Shown piece by piece: positions 1-15,000 of a DNA stretch of 64,000 nucleotides. Where the stretch lies: NCBI RefSeq assembly GCF_029227915.1, contig NC_079878.1, positions 8,926,001 through 8,990,000 on the forward strand, given 5' to 3'. Source of the DNA: Hydractinia symbiolongicarpus (Eukaryota > Cnidaria > Hydrozoa > Anthoathecata > Hydractiniidae). Position 1 is the first letter of the stretch. The number at the start of each line of letters is the position of its first letter. The translations under genes were made by a program, and so were the position numbers. The notes beneath the pieces were generated by a model. The model did no database searches and was not told the DNA's origin. It was given only the letters and a program-made list of their open reading frames with translations.

Positions 1-21
1 CAGTTGATAAAATTTCTTCTG
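1..21 (+). CDS. 3' end of a vWA exon (partial)
   Basis: Read from the third base, the frame gives VDKISS plus the first base of a Gly codon, followed by a GTAGGT donor at 22. This matches the C-terminal helix and phase 1 exit of the other vWA exons (compare VDKIG in several later copies). It shows that the gene continues upstream of the window. Confidence 0.75.
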
Positions 22-3000
22 GTAGGTTTTCTTTTTCAAGAAAGTGACCAAGGCGAATTGAATTTTATAAAAAGCATAGTTAAACTTTGAATGTTGACCA
101 GCTTCTGTTTTTAGGATTATAGTGTTTAGCTTAGATTTTCCCGGAATTAATACTTGAATGATTTAAAATTTTATGATGTGGGTTTTTATTGCGATATTAT
201 TACCTTTTTTCCTTTTTAGATCAATGTAAAAAGGATAGCTGTGATGCATCTTCCCGATGTGTCGAGGCAGTGTATGGTGCTCCGAAATGTGTTTGCCCAG
301 TTTGCCCAAATGTGTATATTCCAGCTTGTGCAAGTAATGGAAAATTGTACGCAAGTCGTTGTCATATGGAAAAAGATATGTGTGAAAATAAATTGATACT
401 TGAACATGTTGCGAGGGAAGCATGTGGTAAGTATAAACCAATATTAATGATACTATGGTACTATAATGATTATATGCTTATTGTGTTTATTTAAAAGCAA
501 CAATATTGTTACGTGTTCTCAAGTTTGTTCAATCTATGTTATTGTTGAAATAGTCATTGTTAGCAATGACTCTTATTTCTGTTCTTGTGTTACTTACCCT
601 TGCAATGCCATTATGTGTAAATTTGAATTTTGCAAGGTAGGTACAATAACAACAAAACAGTAATAATTTTGTCATTTTGTTTTCATTTTAATCTAGATGT
701 GCAAGAGGCAGCTGATATTGTGTTTGTGGTTGATAGTTCACAAGATGTTTCTGAAGCTGCATTTGACAATATCAAAAAATATTTGGTGTCAACAATTTTT
801 GCTTTAAATAAACCGAAAAACATAAGAACATCAGTTGTTTCGTATGGTGATGGAAAGGAAGATTTAACTATTCCACTTGATGATGACAGTTTGGATAAAG
901 AAGCCATCTCTGCCTTGATTAAAAACATGCCTAAGTTTGGTGGAGAACGTACCTTGTATGATGCACTGGTTTATGTAAAAAATAATGTGTTGTTAAATAC
1001 CGCTGAAGCTAGCAAACATATCGTGTTTGTGTCTAGTGGACCTGTGAAGGATCCAGTTATCATTGAGTATGCTGTGGATAACTTTAGGAAGAATAACAAG
1101 TTTACATATACATTTGTTGTGCTCGATGACAATGCTGAAACCTTAAAACAGATAGAGAAGATTTCAAAGGAGAATGAGGATATTGTTGATATTAACAGAT
1201 CAGATAATCTTCCAGAGTATTATGCTAATGTAATTGATGCAATTAAAAAAGCAGGTAGGTTGAAGCTAAAACTGCACGTCAATGTAAATACTGTACTTTT
1301 TTAAATATGTGCTTTTTAGTTATTTCTTTCTTATATATAGTTCAAAGATCGAAGTCATATCCGAGTGACGTTGGACTTGCCTTCTTATCTTCTGATCAAT
1401 CGAATGTGATTTTCAATTCTCAAAAGAGTATGGCTAAGAAATTAATCAATAAATACAAAGTTGGAGTTGCCAGTACACTGTTTGGTATTGTACACAATGG
1501 CAAAGAACCAGAAATTGTCTTACACATTGGAAATGCTGACACAAAGGCTGATACCACCACTGTACTTGATTCGTTGATGTATCACGATAATAAAGAAGAA
1601 AATGACAAGATGATGAAAACATTGAGTTTAACAGAGGATATGTTTAATAGAAAGAAATCTTTAAGAAAAGTTAAATCAAACTCTCTCTTTGTTTTTATTG
1701 GCAAAGCTGCTGTTTCAGTGTTAACAAATGAAGCGAAACAAAAAATACAAGAATTTGAAAAGAACGATTTCACACCCATATTTGTCGTTCTTGAAAAACT
1801 ATCTAATAAAGAGAGGGCTATTTTATTGAATATTATTAAAGATCCAAAACGAATAGTTAATCCTGATTCTGTTGATGATTTTAATGGAAAAGATATTCTC
1901 GTCACTACGACATCAGGTACTTAAGTAAAACTATTTTGCATACAGAATTTATTTTATTACAAAAAAATTTATTTAATTTAAATGTGATTTTTTGTGGTAA
2001 ATTTACCGTGCATAAAGTTTGATATATGTGACATATTTTTGTGTTGTGGCATAATGTAACAATAATTTGTACTGTCTTACTTCTGTACAGATCCTTGTAA
2101 AGAAAACATATGTGGAGAAGATTCAGTCTGTGTACGAACATCAGCCTTGTCTGCAAAATGTGCCTGTCCTTTATGCAAAGAAACATATGCACCTGTTTGT
2201 GGAGATAATGGTAAAACATATGCAAGTCAATGTCATTTGAATAACTATGCCTGTACAAGCAGAGAATTAATCCAAACAGTAAAGCAAGCACCATGTGGTA
2301 TGTTAATTACATGATCTTTAATGTTATTTAATTCCTGAAAAAGAATAAAATGATCTGGCTAAGAATATATATTTTGAACACTTTTTTGATTAACTATTAA
2401 TTATGTTTGTAGGAGTGTCTCAATTATCAACACCTTTGGATATTGTTATTGCCATCGATGCATCTGACAGAGTAACAGATCAAGATATATCAAAATTAAA
2501 AGAATTTTTTAAGGCGTCGTTGAAAGGATATGATTTAAACTCGAGCAAGATATCAGTCACTGTTTTATCATATAGTGACTCGGTGAAAAACATTGGACGT
2601 ATAGAGAAACCTGATTCTATAAACACAGTTTTAGAGAACCTTTTAAAGCAGAATGGAAAAGCAAATATATCTTTAGTGCTTAAGGAAATCAATAACAATT
2701 TATTTAAAGAGGACTTGGGAAATGGCAAAATGTTAGTGCTCCTGGTTCCTGCAAGTCCTACTGAATATGCTGAAGACCAACTTAAACATTTTGGAAGTGA
2801 ATTTAACAAAAAAAACATTAAAGTTGTTGTTCTTCGTATCGGGAAAACATATGATGTTAAAGATCCATTGGATGATGTTACAGGAAAAGGAAAGAACATA
2901 GTGAATATTGATAATTCCGGTAGTCTTCCAGATGTGATTGGGAAGTTGGAGGAAATTGTGGGAAATGCACTAAGTAAGTTTTTTTACATTGTAGTCTAAA

Positions 3001-6000
3001 GTGAATGTGGCTGTTCTTTTTATAATCATCGTAAGCCTGTGCAAAAAATCACGGTAATTTGCCTTTCCCAAGAAGTTAGCCGAATTCACCCTCCACTGCT
3101 CACAGCTGCCATCTTTGGCTGATAGACACACAGCAATCATTATAATTTAGGGTTCGTTCGCTGTAATATTATCACTTACAATTACAAGAATGTCTTATAT
3201 TTGTGTGTAAACAAACTTTCTGTTTATTTTTTACAGCAACTCCTTCTAAAGTTGATTTAGCTTTCTTATTTGGTCCATATGCAACTAAAACTCAACATCA
3301 GCTTCAAAGTAATTTTATCAAACAACTGTTAGCGAATGTAAGTTTTGCAAATAAAGATGTCAAGTTCGGCATATTAACATATGGCAAAGAAACAACAATA
3401 AATTACAAACTTGGTGAATTGCCAACACAAGCTTCACTAAATAATGCGTTATTAGGATTAAAACGACAAGGAAAGGTATTTGATATGGCTTCTTTGTTAA
3501 GAGTGACAATGACAGAATTTTTCAGCGTTAAAAATGGAGCAAGGAAGGGAGTACCAAAAACAGTTGTGTTATTTACTACCGAAGACCTACCAGACAGCAC
3601 AGATTTTAGTCCATTCAAAAAAGATGGAATAAAACTTATTGTTATTGGCTACGGTGATAAGGTGGATTCAATGCCTCTAACATCAACAGTTGGTCAGGAC
3701 GGATCTGTGTTTGTACCAAAGACAGAAAAAGAACTGCAAGATATTTTGGATAACGTGCTAAAGGAGGCTCAGAAGCCTGGTAGGGATATAAATTTAGTGG
3801 TCCTTCTTGTCTGACAAGAATTCTGAAATTTTAATTTTCCTTTTTTTATCTTTGAATATAGTTGTTTAAGATGTGCCATTTTTCTTGTAATTATATTTTG
3901 TTTCGTGATTTGTCAAAAATACGGAATGCATCGACCATTTTTTTGCTATCTTATTCAAAATATATATATATATTTTCTTAGCAACATGTTCTACCAAAAA
4001 GTGTCCCTTGTATGGAAATTGTGTTATGGATGCAGTCAATAATGTAGAATGCGTATGCCCAGTTTGTCAGGATGATTACGATCTAGTATGTTCAACGAGT
4101 GGAGTTACCTACGCATCAACATGTAGATTGAAACGCGAAGCTTGTCTCAAAGAAATTGATCAAAAAGTCTTAAAAAACAGTGCTTGTGGTAACTGTGTTT
4201 ATTTTATAATAATATTTTATGCCTTAAAAGAAAAACAGTTTTAATATTTTCTGACAATTTATATGCAAAATTTTTAATATATTGAATGTTTGTAATTAGG
4301 TATTTCCAAAAAACTCGATATAGTTTATGCTCTTGACACTTCTGGCGATACGACTGACAAAACTGTTATGGATCTAAAGAAATTCGTACAAGGCTCTCTC
4401 AAGCTTTATGATTTTTCCAATGACAAAACACGCATTGGATTATCAACTTTTGGTGACTCCTTTGATGTCACTTTGCCTGCATCTGATGGAACAAACATGT
4501 ATATTGTTGAAGATGCCATCAGAAAAAGTAAAATCATTGGTGGCATGAGAAATCTTACCAATATGCTAACATCAATCAACAGCAAAGCATTTTCAAATGA
4601 TCGAGGTAATATTGCAAAGGTGTTCCTGTTAGTTCTTGCTGGAAAAAATGCGAAACCAATGGAGAAAGAATTGAGATTTGCCTCGAAACAGCTTCAATCA
4701 CACAACATCCAGATGTTTATTGTCGCAGTTGGAGATGATTTGGATGACAATGAGATTTTGGCATTATCACCAGATAAGAACAATATATTTTTGGCAAAGG
4801 AGAATAAAGATATACCTGGTGGCATAAAGGAATTAGAACAATATATTGGGAAAATTAATGGTAAAGATAATATGTATAATTTCTTAGATTATATTTGCGT
4901 TCTGTAGGATCTCGGTTTTTTTCAAAAGCCTATCTAATTTATGTCGTCCTTTCTTCTCATTATTTTTAATATTATGTTATAGCTTTAAAAGAAATGACAA
5001 ATCTAGCCATTGTATTTGGGCCATCAAACTCAATTAAATCTGTTAAGAAAAACATTGTTGCTGCTATAAGTAAACTAACTGTTTCGACGGAAAAAGTTCT
5101 ACCAGCCATTGTTACCTATGGAAACGAAGTAAAAACACTCTTTGAAATCGGTGATTTACCAAATCTTCAAATTGCTTCTAAAGAAATTCAAAATCTCCAG
5201 GAATCTCAACCGGGAAACACTATTACTGAAGCACTAAAGAGTTCAAAATCTTTATTAACCAGTAGAAGACCATCTGCAACAAAAACAATATGGCTTGTCC
5301 TATCAAGTAATATTGCAAACCCTGATGCTCTAAAAAACAAGATCAAGGAAATGCAAGGAGATGGTTACCAGGTTTTAATTTTTGCAACCAAAGATATTGA
5401 TAATAAAATAACAGATATTATTAAGGATGGCAACATCGATATTGTCAAAATAATGGATGATATAAATAAACTTGACACTGACAAAGTCATCGATTCAATA
5501 GAAACAGGTATTTGATATGTTCATGAAAATTGATCTTAAATATTTGAACACATTAATAGTAAGAAATAAGAAACAACAGCTGCATCCCTTCCAGTTTATT
5601 GATTTCAATATCAATAGATCTAGCCACTACTTTTGTGAATAATCTATCAGTTCTCTTCTAACTTTAAGATATTCCGAATGAAAATAAAATCAGTTGATCT
5701 TATTCACAAAATTACTATCCTTCTTCTTCTTTTTAACACTTGTGTACACAAATACACAAACATTTGTGTATTTTTCTGATGTCACATAACCTGAATTTCC
5801 CAGACCCGACTTAATTACTATTTTTAGAATATGTTAACGGAATATCTGATTGTCTAACATAGCCTTTATCTTCATCTTCTGAATTAGATCCTTGCAATAA
5901 GATGAAATGCACCCATTCATCTATTTGTGTCAAGAAGCAAGATAAGACAGCGGAATGTGTTTGCATTTCATGTGAAACATTTACATATAAACCCGTGTGT

Positions 6001-9000
6001 GGCTCGGATGGTCATACCTATGCATCAGAGTGTCATTTAATGCAACAAAACTGTAAATCTAAAAAGGAGATAACTATCATAAAACAAGAAGCGTGTGGTA
6101 TGTCATTGCCTTTGTTGTTTATTTATTTGTTTCACATTTACACCAAATGATTCATTTTTTCATCTTTTCTCTGTTATTTTACTATTATTGCAAATGTATT
6201 ATGGTTATGTTTTGTTTTCTAGGTATAACCCCAAAAGGTATTGAAATTGTATTTCTGTTTGATAACTCAAATGAAATGCCATCAGAGGAGTATAAAAAGA
6301 TTAAAAACTACATCAAAGCTGCAATGTCCTCTTACAAAATTTCACCAAATTATGGTCGTGTTCGAATTGTTACATATGGTGGACCCAATCCTAACTTAAT
6401 TGATGGTACCTCACAAGCATCTATTGAACAGCAGCTAGATTTGTCAAAGAGAGTCAATCAAAAGCCCAATTTTAATGCAGCATTAAGCTTTGTACAGTCT
6501 TACGTTTTTAATGAGAAATCTGGTAGTGATCCCAAGACTAAAAAAGTTCTTATTGTCTTCGCACGTGAAGGGTTTACAGTTTCCAATCCAGAGCAAACAA
6601 AAAAAACTAGTGAGAGAATGGGAAGTGATGGTGTTAAAGTTATTGTTGTTGGTGTTGGGAAACTAGATTTCACCTTAACCGACATTGCAACTAACCACCC
6701 AGACAAGATTTTACCTACCTCTAAAAAGCAAAGGTTGGAGGAATCTTTGGGTGATTTAGAGAAGTTAGTGGCACTATTAACAGGTATGCGCGTATTTTTG
6801 CTCCTTATTTTACAGAGGAAAGTAAATATAGTGACAATTAGCAATTTTATGTGCAATCAATATTGTTTTAGGAGAAAAGAACACGCTTGACGTTGGATTT
6901 ATTCTTGGTTCAAAAACGAAAACAGGTTTAAAAGATCAAATCAACTTTATCCAATCTTTATTACCCAAGTACCTCATCTCAGCCGACTCAACTCACTTTG
7001 CTGGGGTTGTTAACGAAGACAATGTTAATGTTATTTTGTCATTTAAAGATGGAACCAATACAAAAACCATCTCAGACTCCCTAAAAGAACTCCCACACAA
7101 ACCCTCAAGTGATAACTTAAAGAAAGCTTTGGAATACGCCGAACGTTCGTTGTTTTCTTCTACAAATGGAGGCAGGGGTGATGCAAAGAAAACTTTGCTC
7201 GTGTTTCTGGAAAAGTTACCCACTGACTCGAACATGAAAACTTATGAAAAACGTTTAAGAAACAGAGACATTCAAGTTGTGTTTGTTGTTATGAATACTA
7301 CTGCCAACCTGTCGAATCGTACAGACATCTTTGTGGACCCAGTCACCAGCGTTGTTACTATCAATAAAAACAATACAGACGATTCACTAAAAGATGTAGT
7401 GAATGCTACTGTGAAAAGTATGTCTTAACATTGGCAATAACATAAAACATTCTTTTAACTAAGCTGGAAACAGATGTTCTTCTGTTTTAAGGGTTGTTAT
7501 TATAATCTAATTATGGCGTAAAAGTGGACATGATTGTAATATTTTCTATGAATTTTTCACAATGACTATAATGAATCGCTTCAGTGTTATATTTAATGTT
7601 AAAATGGTGCGAAAAAGTTATTGTGTAATTTTGTTTAGATTTATGTGCCAACAAGAAATGTTTCTTTTATTCAACGTGTGCGGTATTACCATCAAACACA
7701 GAATGTATATGCCCACTGTGTACTTCAAAGGAAGTGAAACCTGTTTGTGGTTCTAATGGTAGAACATACACTAACTTATGCCTGTTGCAGCGAGATTCTT
7801 GCCTTTCACAGAAGCAGATCATAGTTGCAAAGACTAAGACTTGTGGTAAGTGAAAAAGAGCCCTTAAATTGCTAGTTGTTATTTTTGTATTAAATCAAAA
7901 AAAAATTTTGTTGCATTTTTTCTCTATTTAGGTATCAAAGAAAATTTAAATTTGATTTATGTTGTCGATAACTCGGATGGTTTAACAGCAAAAGAACTTG
8001 AACAGTTAAAAATACTGGCAAAAGAATCGTTGACATCATACAAGATTCCTGAATATACAAGAGTCAATGTCTTAAGTTTTGACAAACTAACTAAAGAAGA
8101 GTACTCATTCACAGATAAACAGTTCTTAAAATTGATTCAGAATGCTATTGGAAATATTGCAAAAGGCAATGGAAAAGCTGATTTTTTAAATGTCATCCAA
8201 CATGTAAAATCTAATACACTACCAAATGCACAGAAGTCGTCTAAAACTGTTTTGTTGTTGTTCACACAAGGGAGTAGCATTGATGAAAGGCATTTGAAAG
8301 ATTTAAGGAAAACACTACCTGGCGTTGAAACGGTTGTTGTATCTATTGGAGATCCATATGACATCTTTAATAGTTTTGATATTAAAGTTATTGAACAGGA
8401 TGCAGACAAAGTAATTGAGAATATCGGTAATATTGAAGATGCTGTAGGAAATTTAATAGGTACATTTGTTAATTTTTTTACCTCATTAGTGCAACTAAAA
8501 GAGTCCACAAAATATATTGACACAAGACTGCAAATTTCGTGGAGAAGTGGATTATTCAGTATAGTGGACGTATTAGAAATTTGGCTAGCGCAATTTAAAT
8601 CCTGCTTACCTAGCTTACGCATCTGTTTGACAGTTTATGCTTTTTGCCAACTTGTCTCAATATATCTGTGAAGGGTTGTATGTTAAGTATCTGCAATAGC
8701 CAGAATAACTATAAATCCATAAAATAAGTTATCTTAAATTCTGTCTCAACTTTAGGATCTACAGAAAAACTGGATGTTGTGTTTATACCTGGCTCCACTG
8801 AAAAAAGTATTGACAGCTCCTTCAACAAGCAAAAGGATTTTATCCTAAGATTTTTGAAGCAACAAAAGATATCTAGAGAAGATATGTTACCTGGAGTAGT
8901 CACATACAGAGCTGAAAGCGTCATCAACATTGGTGATATAACTGATTTGGAAAATGCAAAAACTAATATTTTATCAATAAAGAATCCATTAAATGTTGAT

Positions 9001-12000
9001 GTTTCTCCTAGTAATGACATACTAATTGCATTGCGAAAGGTTCAAAATAATGTCTTTAAAACTTCAAATGGTGCTCGCCATGATGCCAGAAAATCACTAA
9101 TAATATTTATGGATAACAAAGATCAAGTTAATGATGAAGTGAAAAAAGAAATAAAACTCATTGAAGAAAGTGATGTAAAGGTTTTGATCATTGCCATCGA
9201 ACCAAAAATATCTGTTGATGATATTAAAGGTATCACAACTAATCCAAATGCAGTTACAAAAGTCAAGACACCAAAGGAATTACCTGATATTATCAATTTT
9301 ATAGGACATGGTATCAAAACTGGTAAGTTAGTTTTTAAATATCTTATTAAAATCTGCTGTCATTTCTACTGTTTTCAAATTTAATTAGTTGAGGAATATT
9401 TGCATGCTTTTTTTTTATGTTGTACATTATTATTCTTTTAAGTGTTTTTTTGTTTTAGACAAATGTAAAGGTATTACCTGTGACTTTTATGGAACTTGCA
9501 TAGCTACATCTAATGGAAAAACAGAATGTGTTTGTCCAGTGTGTACCTCCACTGAATATTCTCCAGCATGTGGTGATAATGGACATACCTATGCAAATGA
9601 ATGTTACATGAAGAAAAATGCCTGTGAGAAGAAAAGATCAATCATTGTTGCTAAGAACAAAGCATGTGGTATGTGTTATTTATTATTGTTTTGTTATTTA
9701 ATATTGCTCTTAAATACTAATGAAACCTGAAATGACACAGCAGTATGTTTTAGCAGTATATATTTTTTACATCCGTTGTAGGAGTCTCAAAAGAAATAGA
9801 CATTGCTTTCTTACTTGATTCATCTAATTCCATCACTGGTAACAGTTTTGAAAAAATGAAAAAATATATCACTGCTGTCATTTCTACACTGGATACAAAG
9901 TCTTCCAAAGCCCGTGTTTCTGTTGCCAATTTTGGTAAAGAGACAAAAACTATTGTTGACTTACAATCTGGAACAGACAAAGGTATAATTGCCACGAAAG
10001 TAAAGGGTGCAACTAAATTAAACGGACAAAGAGATTTAAAAAATGCACTAAAATACGTCGATGAAAATATCTTCATGCCTTTTACTGATAATCGAGATAA
10101 TGTTCAAAAGATTCTTGTTCTTGTGACTGGAAATGAAATCAATTCTCACAAGGATACACATTTTGTAGATAGTGTTAAAAAATTAAAAAGTCGAAACGTA
10201 AAAATCGTTGTGGTTGGGGTCAACATTGACCAAGATGTAACTGACGAACTTTCAAAACCAGAAGACCTTATTACAAAAATGCCAGATTTTAATAAACTTC
10301 CAGAATCTTTGGGAACAATAGAGAAAGACATCAGGGGTAGAGGTAGGTTTGTGATGCATATAAAATTGTCGTTAATGTAAAAACTTTTTACATCATTATC
10401 ACCTAATCATTTTTCTATAAAAGTTATAGAAAACGGATTTTTGTCAATATTTTTTTTGCAGGTGTAAAGTTAGATGTTGCGGTGGCAATATCAGGTACTG
10501 ATGATTCCAGGGCTGATTTATTTGAAAAACAAATTTCATTCATTATAAATGCAATTAAAAACTATAAAGTGCATTCAGACTATACACTTTTCAGTGGTAG
10601 CCATTATGCTAATTCTGCTGTGATAACCTTCCCATTTCTCCAATCGCAAACCCAAGAGGTGGTGAGATCCCAATTTAAAAATATGAAGAATCCTGGAACT
10701 GGATATAATGTTACAGAAGCTATTTACACCACTTTGAATGTGGCATATTCCCGTTTGAATGGTGCTCGAAAAAATGTTCCTAAAGCTCTGATATTGTTTG
10801 TGAGTAGCAAAGCTGATGTCACAGATTTAGAAAAATATATGAAACAAATGAAAGATCAAGATGTAAATGTAGTACTTATTGCCATTGATGGAGACGGTAA
10901 ATCTTTGAAACCACTGATTGATAATCCGAAGCAGCTTATTGTATTTAAAGATATTGAGGATGTTGCTAAGCTAGTCGATGGTGTCATTGATGCTACTACG
11001 CCAGGTACACTTAAAGTTATATATCAGTGCAATAGTATATAGTATAATAATATAATAACGGTTGTTTTAGTATTACGAAATATGTTTTATTGCATCTCCT
11101 TATCAACGTTTATTGCATCTCCTTATCAACCTTTCCCTAATTTATTTCCTAGATCCTTGTAAAACACAAACTTGCACATTGTACAGCAAATGTCTTTCAC
11201 TGAGTGACCAGTCAACTGAATGTGTATGTCCTGTATGTAAAGATGATGAATTTGAACCTGTTTGCGGATCTGATGGTATAACGTATTCTTCTTCTTGCAA
11301 CCTGAAACTGAGATCCTGTCAAGAAAGAAAGAACATTGTGATAGCTAATTATGCACCTTGTGGTAATTATTTTCTGCATTTGTTGCTGCTGCTTGTACTG
11401 AAATGCTTTATTATGGAAAAATAAAGATATCTTAATATTTATTTGTTTTCTCAACAGGTGTGAGGAAGATATTAGATGTTGTCTATGCAGTGGATACGTC
11501 GAGAGAAGTGAATAAGGACCTGTTAGAAAAAATGAAAAATTTTGTGGAAAAATCACTAGGCAGTTACATTATTACTTCAAAACAGACAAATGTTGGATTA
11601 TTGCAATACGGAAAAGATGTCACTGTTAAAGTACCCCTACATATGGGTTTTGATAAAACAACAATTACTCAAAATCTCAGACAGTTAATATTAACAAGTG
11701 ACCCCCGTCGCATGGATAAAGCTATGGAAGTTGCGAAATCTCAACTATCTTCATCAAGCTCCAGAAAGAATGCATCAAAAGTATTAGTTTTATTAACAAC
11801 AGGTGAAAATGATCCTTCAGGTAAATCACGACTTTCTAAAGTAGCTGAAGAATTAAAACAAACTGGTGTGAAGATCGTTGTTTTGACCATTGGAAGTGAA
11901 GATAATCCAGATATTGATGATATAGTTAATAACCCTGATAAAGTGATCAAAACTGATTCAAATGATTTAGTTGATAAGATTGGCGAACTTGAGAAAGAAA

Positions 12001-15000
12001 TTGGAAAGAGTCTTAGTATGTTTTATTGTTATTTTATGTTTATGTATATTGTTTTTCTGTTAGCTTGAGTGATCACCATTAAAAACTATTTTTAATTGTT
12101 GTGTTTTTATTTTATCTTTTGCATTCCTTAAAGGTGAAAAGAAAAAGGTGGATCTTGGAATTGTACTCGGATCATCTTCTCCTAACTACATACAATTGTT
12201 TAAAGAACAAAAAGACTTCATAAAAGATGTGTTGAGCAGGTTAGATATTAGCTCATCTTCAGTGTTACCTGGAATCGTGACTATGAACAGATCACCAAAA
12301 ACAGCTATACAACTGGGAGAAGTTAACAATGTAGATTCAGCCAAAGAAAAGCTATCGAAAATTGCAAACCCTGGACCTGATGGAAGGTTAGAAAATGCTC
12401 TGATATTTGTAAAAGACAAACTTTTTGCAACAGAATTTGGTGCACGATCTGGTGTTCCTAAATCAGTTTTGGTATTTATCAACAGAGCACCAGAAAGCAA
12501 AAACGACTTTTCTGCTGCATTAAAACGAATAAAAAAAGATGGCATTAAGGTTATTATCATTGCACAAGGAATAAAGATTGATAAGGAAAAAATCAAGGAC
12601 TTAATTCCAGATGCGGATGATTGGTTCATTATTGAAAATCCTAAAGATGGCAAAAACATTGTAAAATCAGTCACAAATTCCATATTACCAGACCCTTGTG
12701 ACAAAGTTAACTGTGCTTATTTTGCAAAATGCGTTACTATGAGTGATAGAACGACAACATGTATGTGTAGTGTATGCTCTAACGAAAAAGTTTACGCTCC
12801 AGTATGTGGCGATGATGGCCGAACATATGCTACAAAATGCAGACTACTGAAAGAATCATGCAGACAACAGAAAGTCATTGGAATAGCCAAAGAGACATCT
12901 TGTGGTAAGTTTGTTCAAAATTTTCTTTCATTGTTCATTTAAAGATTTGTAATGTAATTGAACTCTTTGTTGTTTTAGGAATCACTAAAAATATGAATGT
13001 GGCATACGTATTTGATACCTCTGACAAATTGACAACGAAACAATTGGATGCATTGAAAGATTTTGCAAAAGCATCGTTAATGTCATACAACATATCTCCA
13101 CGTGGTACAAGAGTTAGCGTGCTGAGCTTTTCACGTCAACCTGTCTCATTATTACATTTTACTGGTGACCAAACCCTCAAAGCTGCTCAGAAAGCAGTAA
13201 ATAATATAGCACAAATAAATGGCAATGCAGACTTCGATGAACTAGCTAAATATGTTTCATCAAGTACATTCAAAAATCTGCCAGATTCATCACAAAAAGT
13301 GATGATTCTTTTTACTCAAGGCAACAGCATTGACAAAAATCAATTGAAAAACATTAAGGAAAAATTACCCAACATCAAAACCACAGTTGTATCTATTGGT
13401 GATAATGATGATATATTTGATTCTTTTGACAATAAAATAGTAAAAGATAGTAAGCGTGATATACCAGATGCGTTAGATGATTTGGAAAAGAGTGTTTCCA
13501 AAACAGGTAAATTAAATGTAGAGTTCAAATTTTGTTTTTGTCTTGTTTGTAGGCCATTGGGCCAAACAAGATATGGAGTTTTTATTTTTCTATTGAAACT
13601 AATAATAGATTTTTATCAAGCTTTTTGTTTAGATAGGGTATAATGACTTAGCAAATATGCTAATTTTTTGGAAAATTGTTGTGCAAATTAATATATTATT
13701 AAAATATTGATTATTTATTTTAGAATCTGCTCTTGACATCGCTATTGCAGTCAGTGGAACTGATCCTTTACAAAACGAGCTATATGAAAAACAAATTACT
13801 TTTATTAAAAATCTGGTAACCAAATACAAAACCAAGCCTATGTCGACCCTCTTCAGCGGTATTGGATATGGTTATTATGCAGAAATAATATTTCCATTCT
13901 CGAAAAATCAAACTGAGAAAACTGTTCAAAACCAATTTAATCAAATTCGAAACTTTGGAACAGCATATAATATAAAAGGAGCTTTTGTAAGAGCACTGGA
14001 AGCATTTAATTCCTCGAACAATCCTCGTGAAAATGCTCAAAAGGTTGCATTAATCTTTGCAATATCACCAAACGATATGTCAAATATAGGGGAGGACATC
14101 CAAAAGATGAAAAAGAATGGTATTGATTTGATAATAATTGATGTTGATGGAGATGGCAAGTCTTTCAAACCATTTGTTGCTGACCCAAGCAAACTCATTC
14201 TGTTAAAAAATGCTGATGACAATATTGAGAAGTTAACTGACGATGTTATAGCTGCTACTTTACCGAGTATGAAAACTTTAAATGTTTCTTTTGCATTTTT
14301 GTAGAATGGAAGGGCAGTATTGAGTAATGTAATATGACCATAAATTTGTACTATTGTTGATAATCTAGATCCTTGTAAAGATACCATCTGTGACTTTTAT
14401 GGAAAATGTATAACTATGGGTGATCACTTAGCCGAATGTGTATGTCCAGTGTGCACATCTACTGAGTATTCTCCAGTATGTGGTGATAATGGACATACTT
14501 ATGCAAATGAATGTTACATGAAGAAAGACGCTTGCAAAAAGAAGAAAATAATCAAGGTTCTTAAAGAGGAAGCTTGTGGTACGTAAATACTTTTTATACC
14601 CAATATGCACTCATTTTATAATTAGTTAAAAATATCTGCACGTGACAGTAAAATTTGATATAACATTTTCGTTTTAGGTATTGGAAAAACCGTTGAAGTT
14701 GCTTTCTTAGTGGATAGTTCAAACTCAATAAGTAAAAGTGGCTTTGGAAATATCAAGAACTTCATTGTGGCATCTCTGTCTTCCCTTAATGTTTCACCAT
14801 TAAAAACACGTGTTTCCATTGTTCAGTTTGGAAGCAAACCAAGCACTGTAATCAATTTTCTTGATGGTAAAAATAATGAAGTCATTAAACCGGCTTTAGA
14901 GAATGCTCATAAACTAAATGGAAGAAGAGATCTTAAAAAAGCTTTAGAATATGTCTATTCAAATGTTTTCAGCTCTGTTTCTGGTAGTAGGAAAAAATCT

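Larger units (their letters stand above)
9459..14266 (+). repeat. Higher-order repeat copy 1 (eight exons, one intron lost, last module out of register)
   Basis: First full copy of the array, about residues 2196-3503 of the part in the window. The order is alpha, 1, 2, beta, 3, 4+gamma (one exon), 5, then a second type 2 vWA instead of type 6. It is the shortest copy (next alpha starts 4,910 bp later) because one intron is missing and the introns are short. Confidence 0.85.

Noticed and set aside
466-663. Open frame in the first intron
   Set aside because: No domain; bounded by the donor at 427 and the acceptor at 696, so intronic.
7562-7756. Open frame MTIMNRF... overlapping the unit 5 FS exon
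   Set aside because: It reads the FS exon in the wrong frame; the correct frame from 7639 gives the ten-cysteine module.
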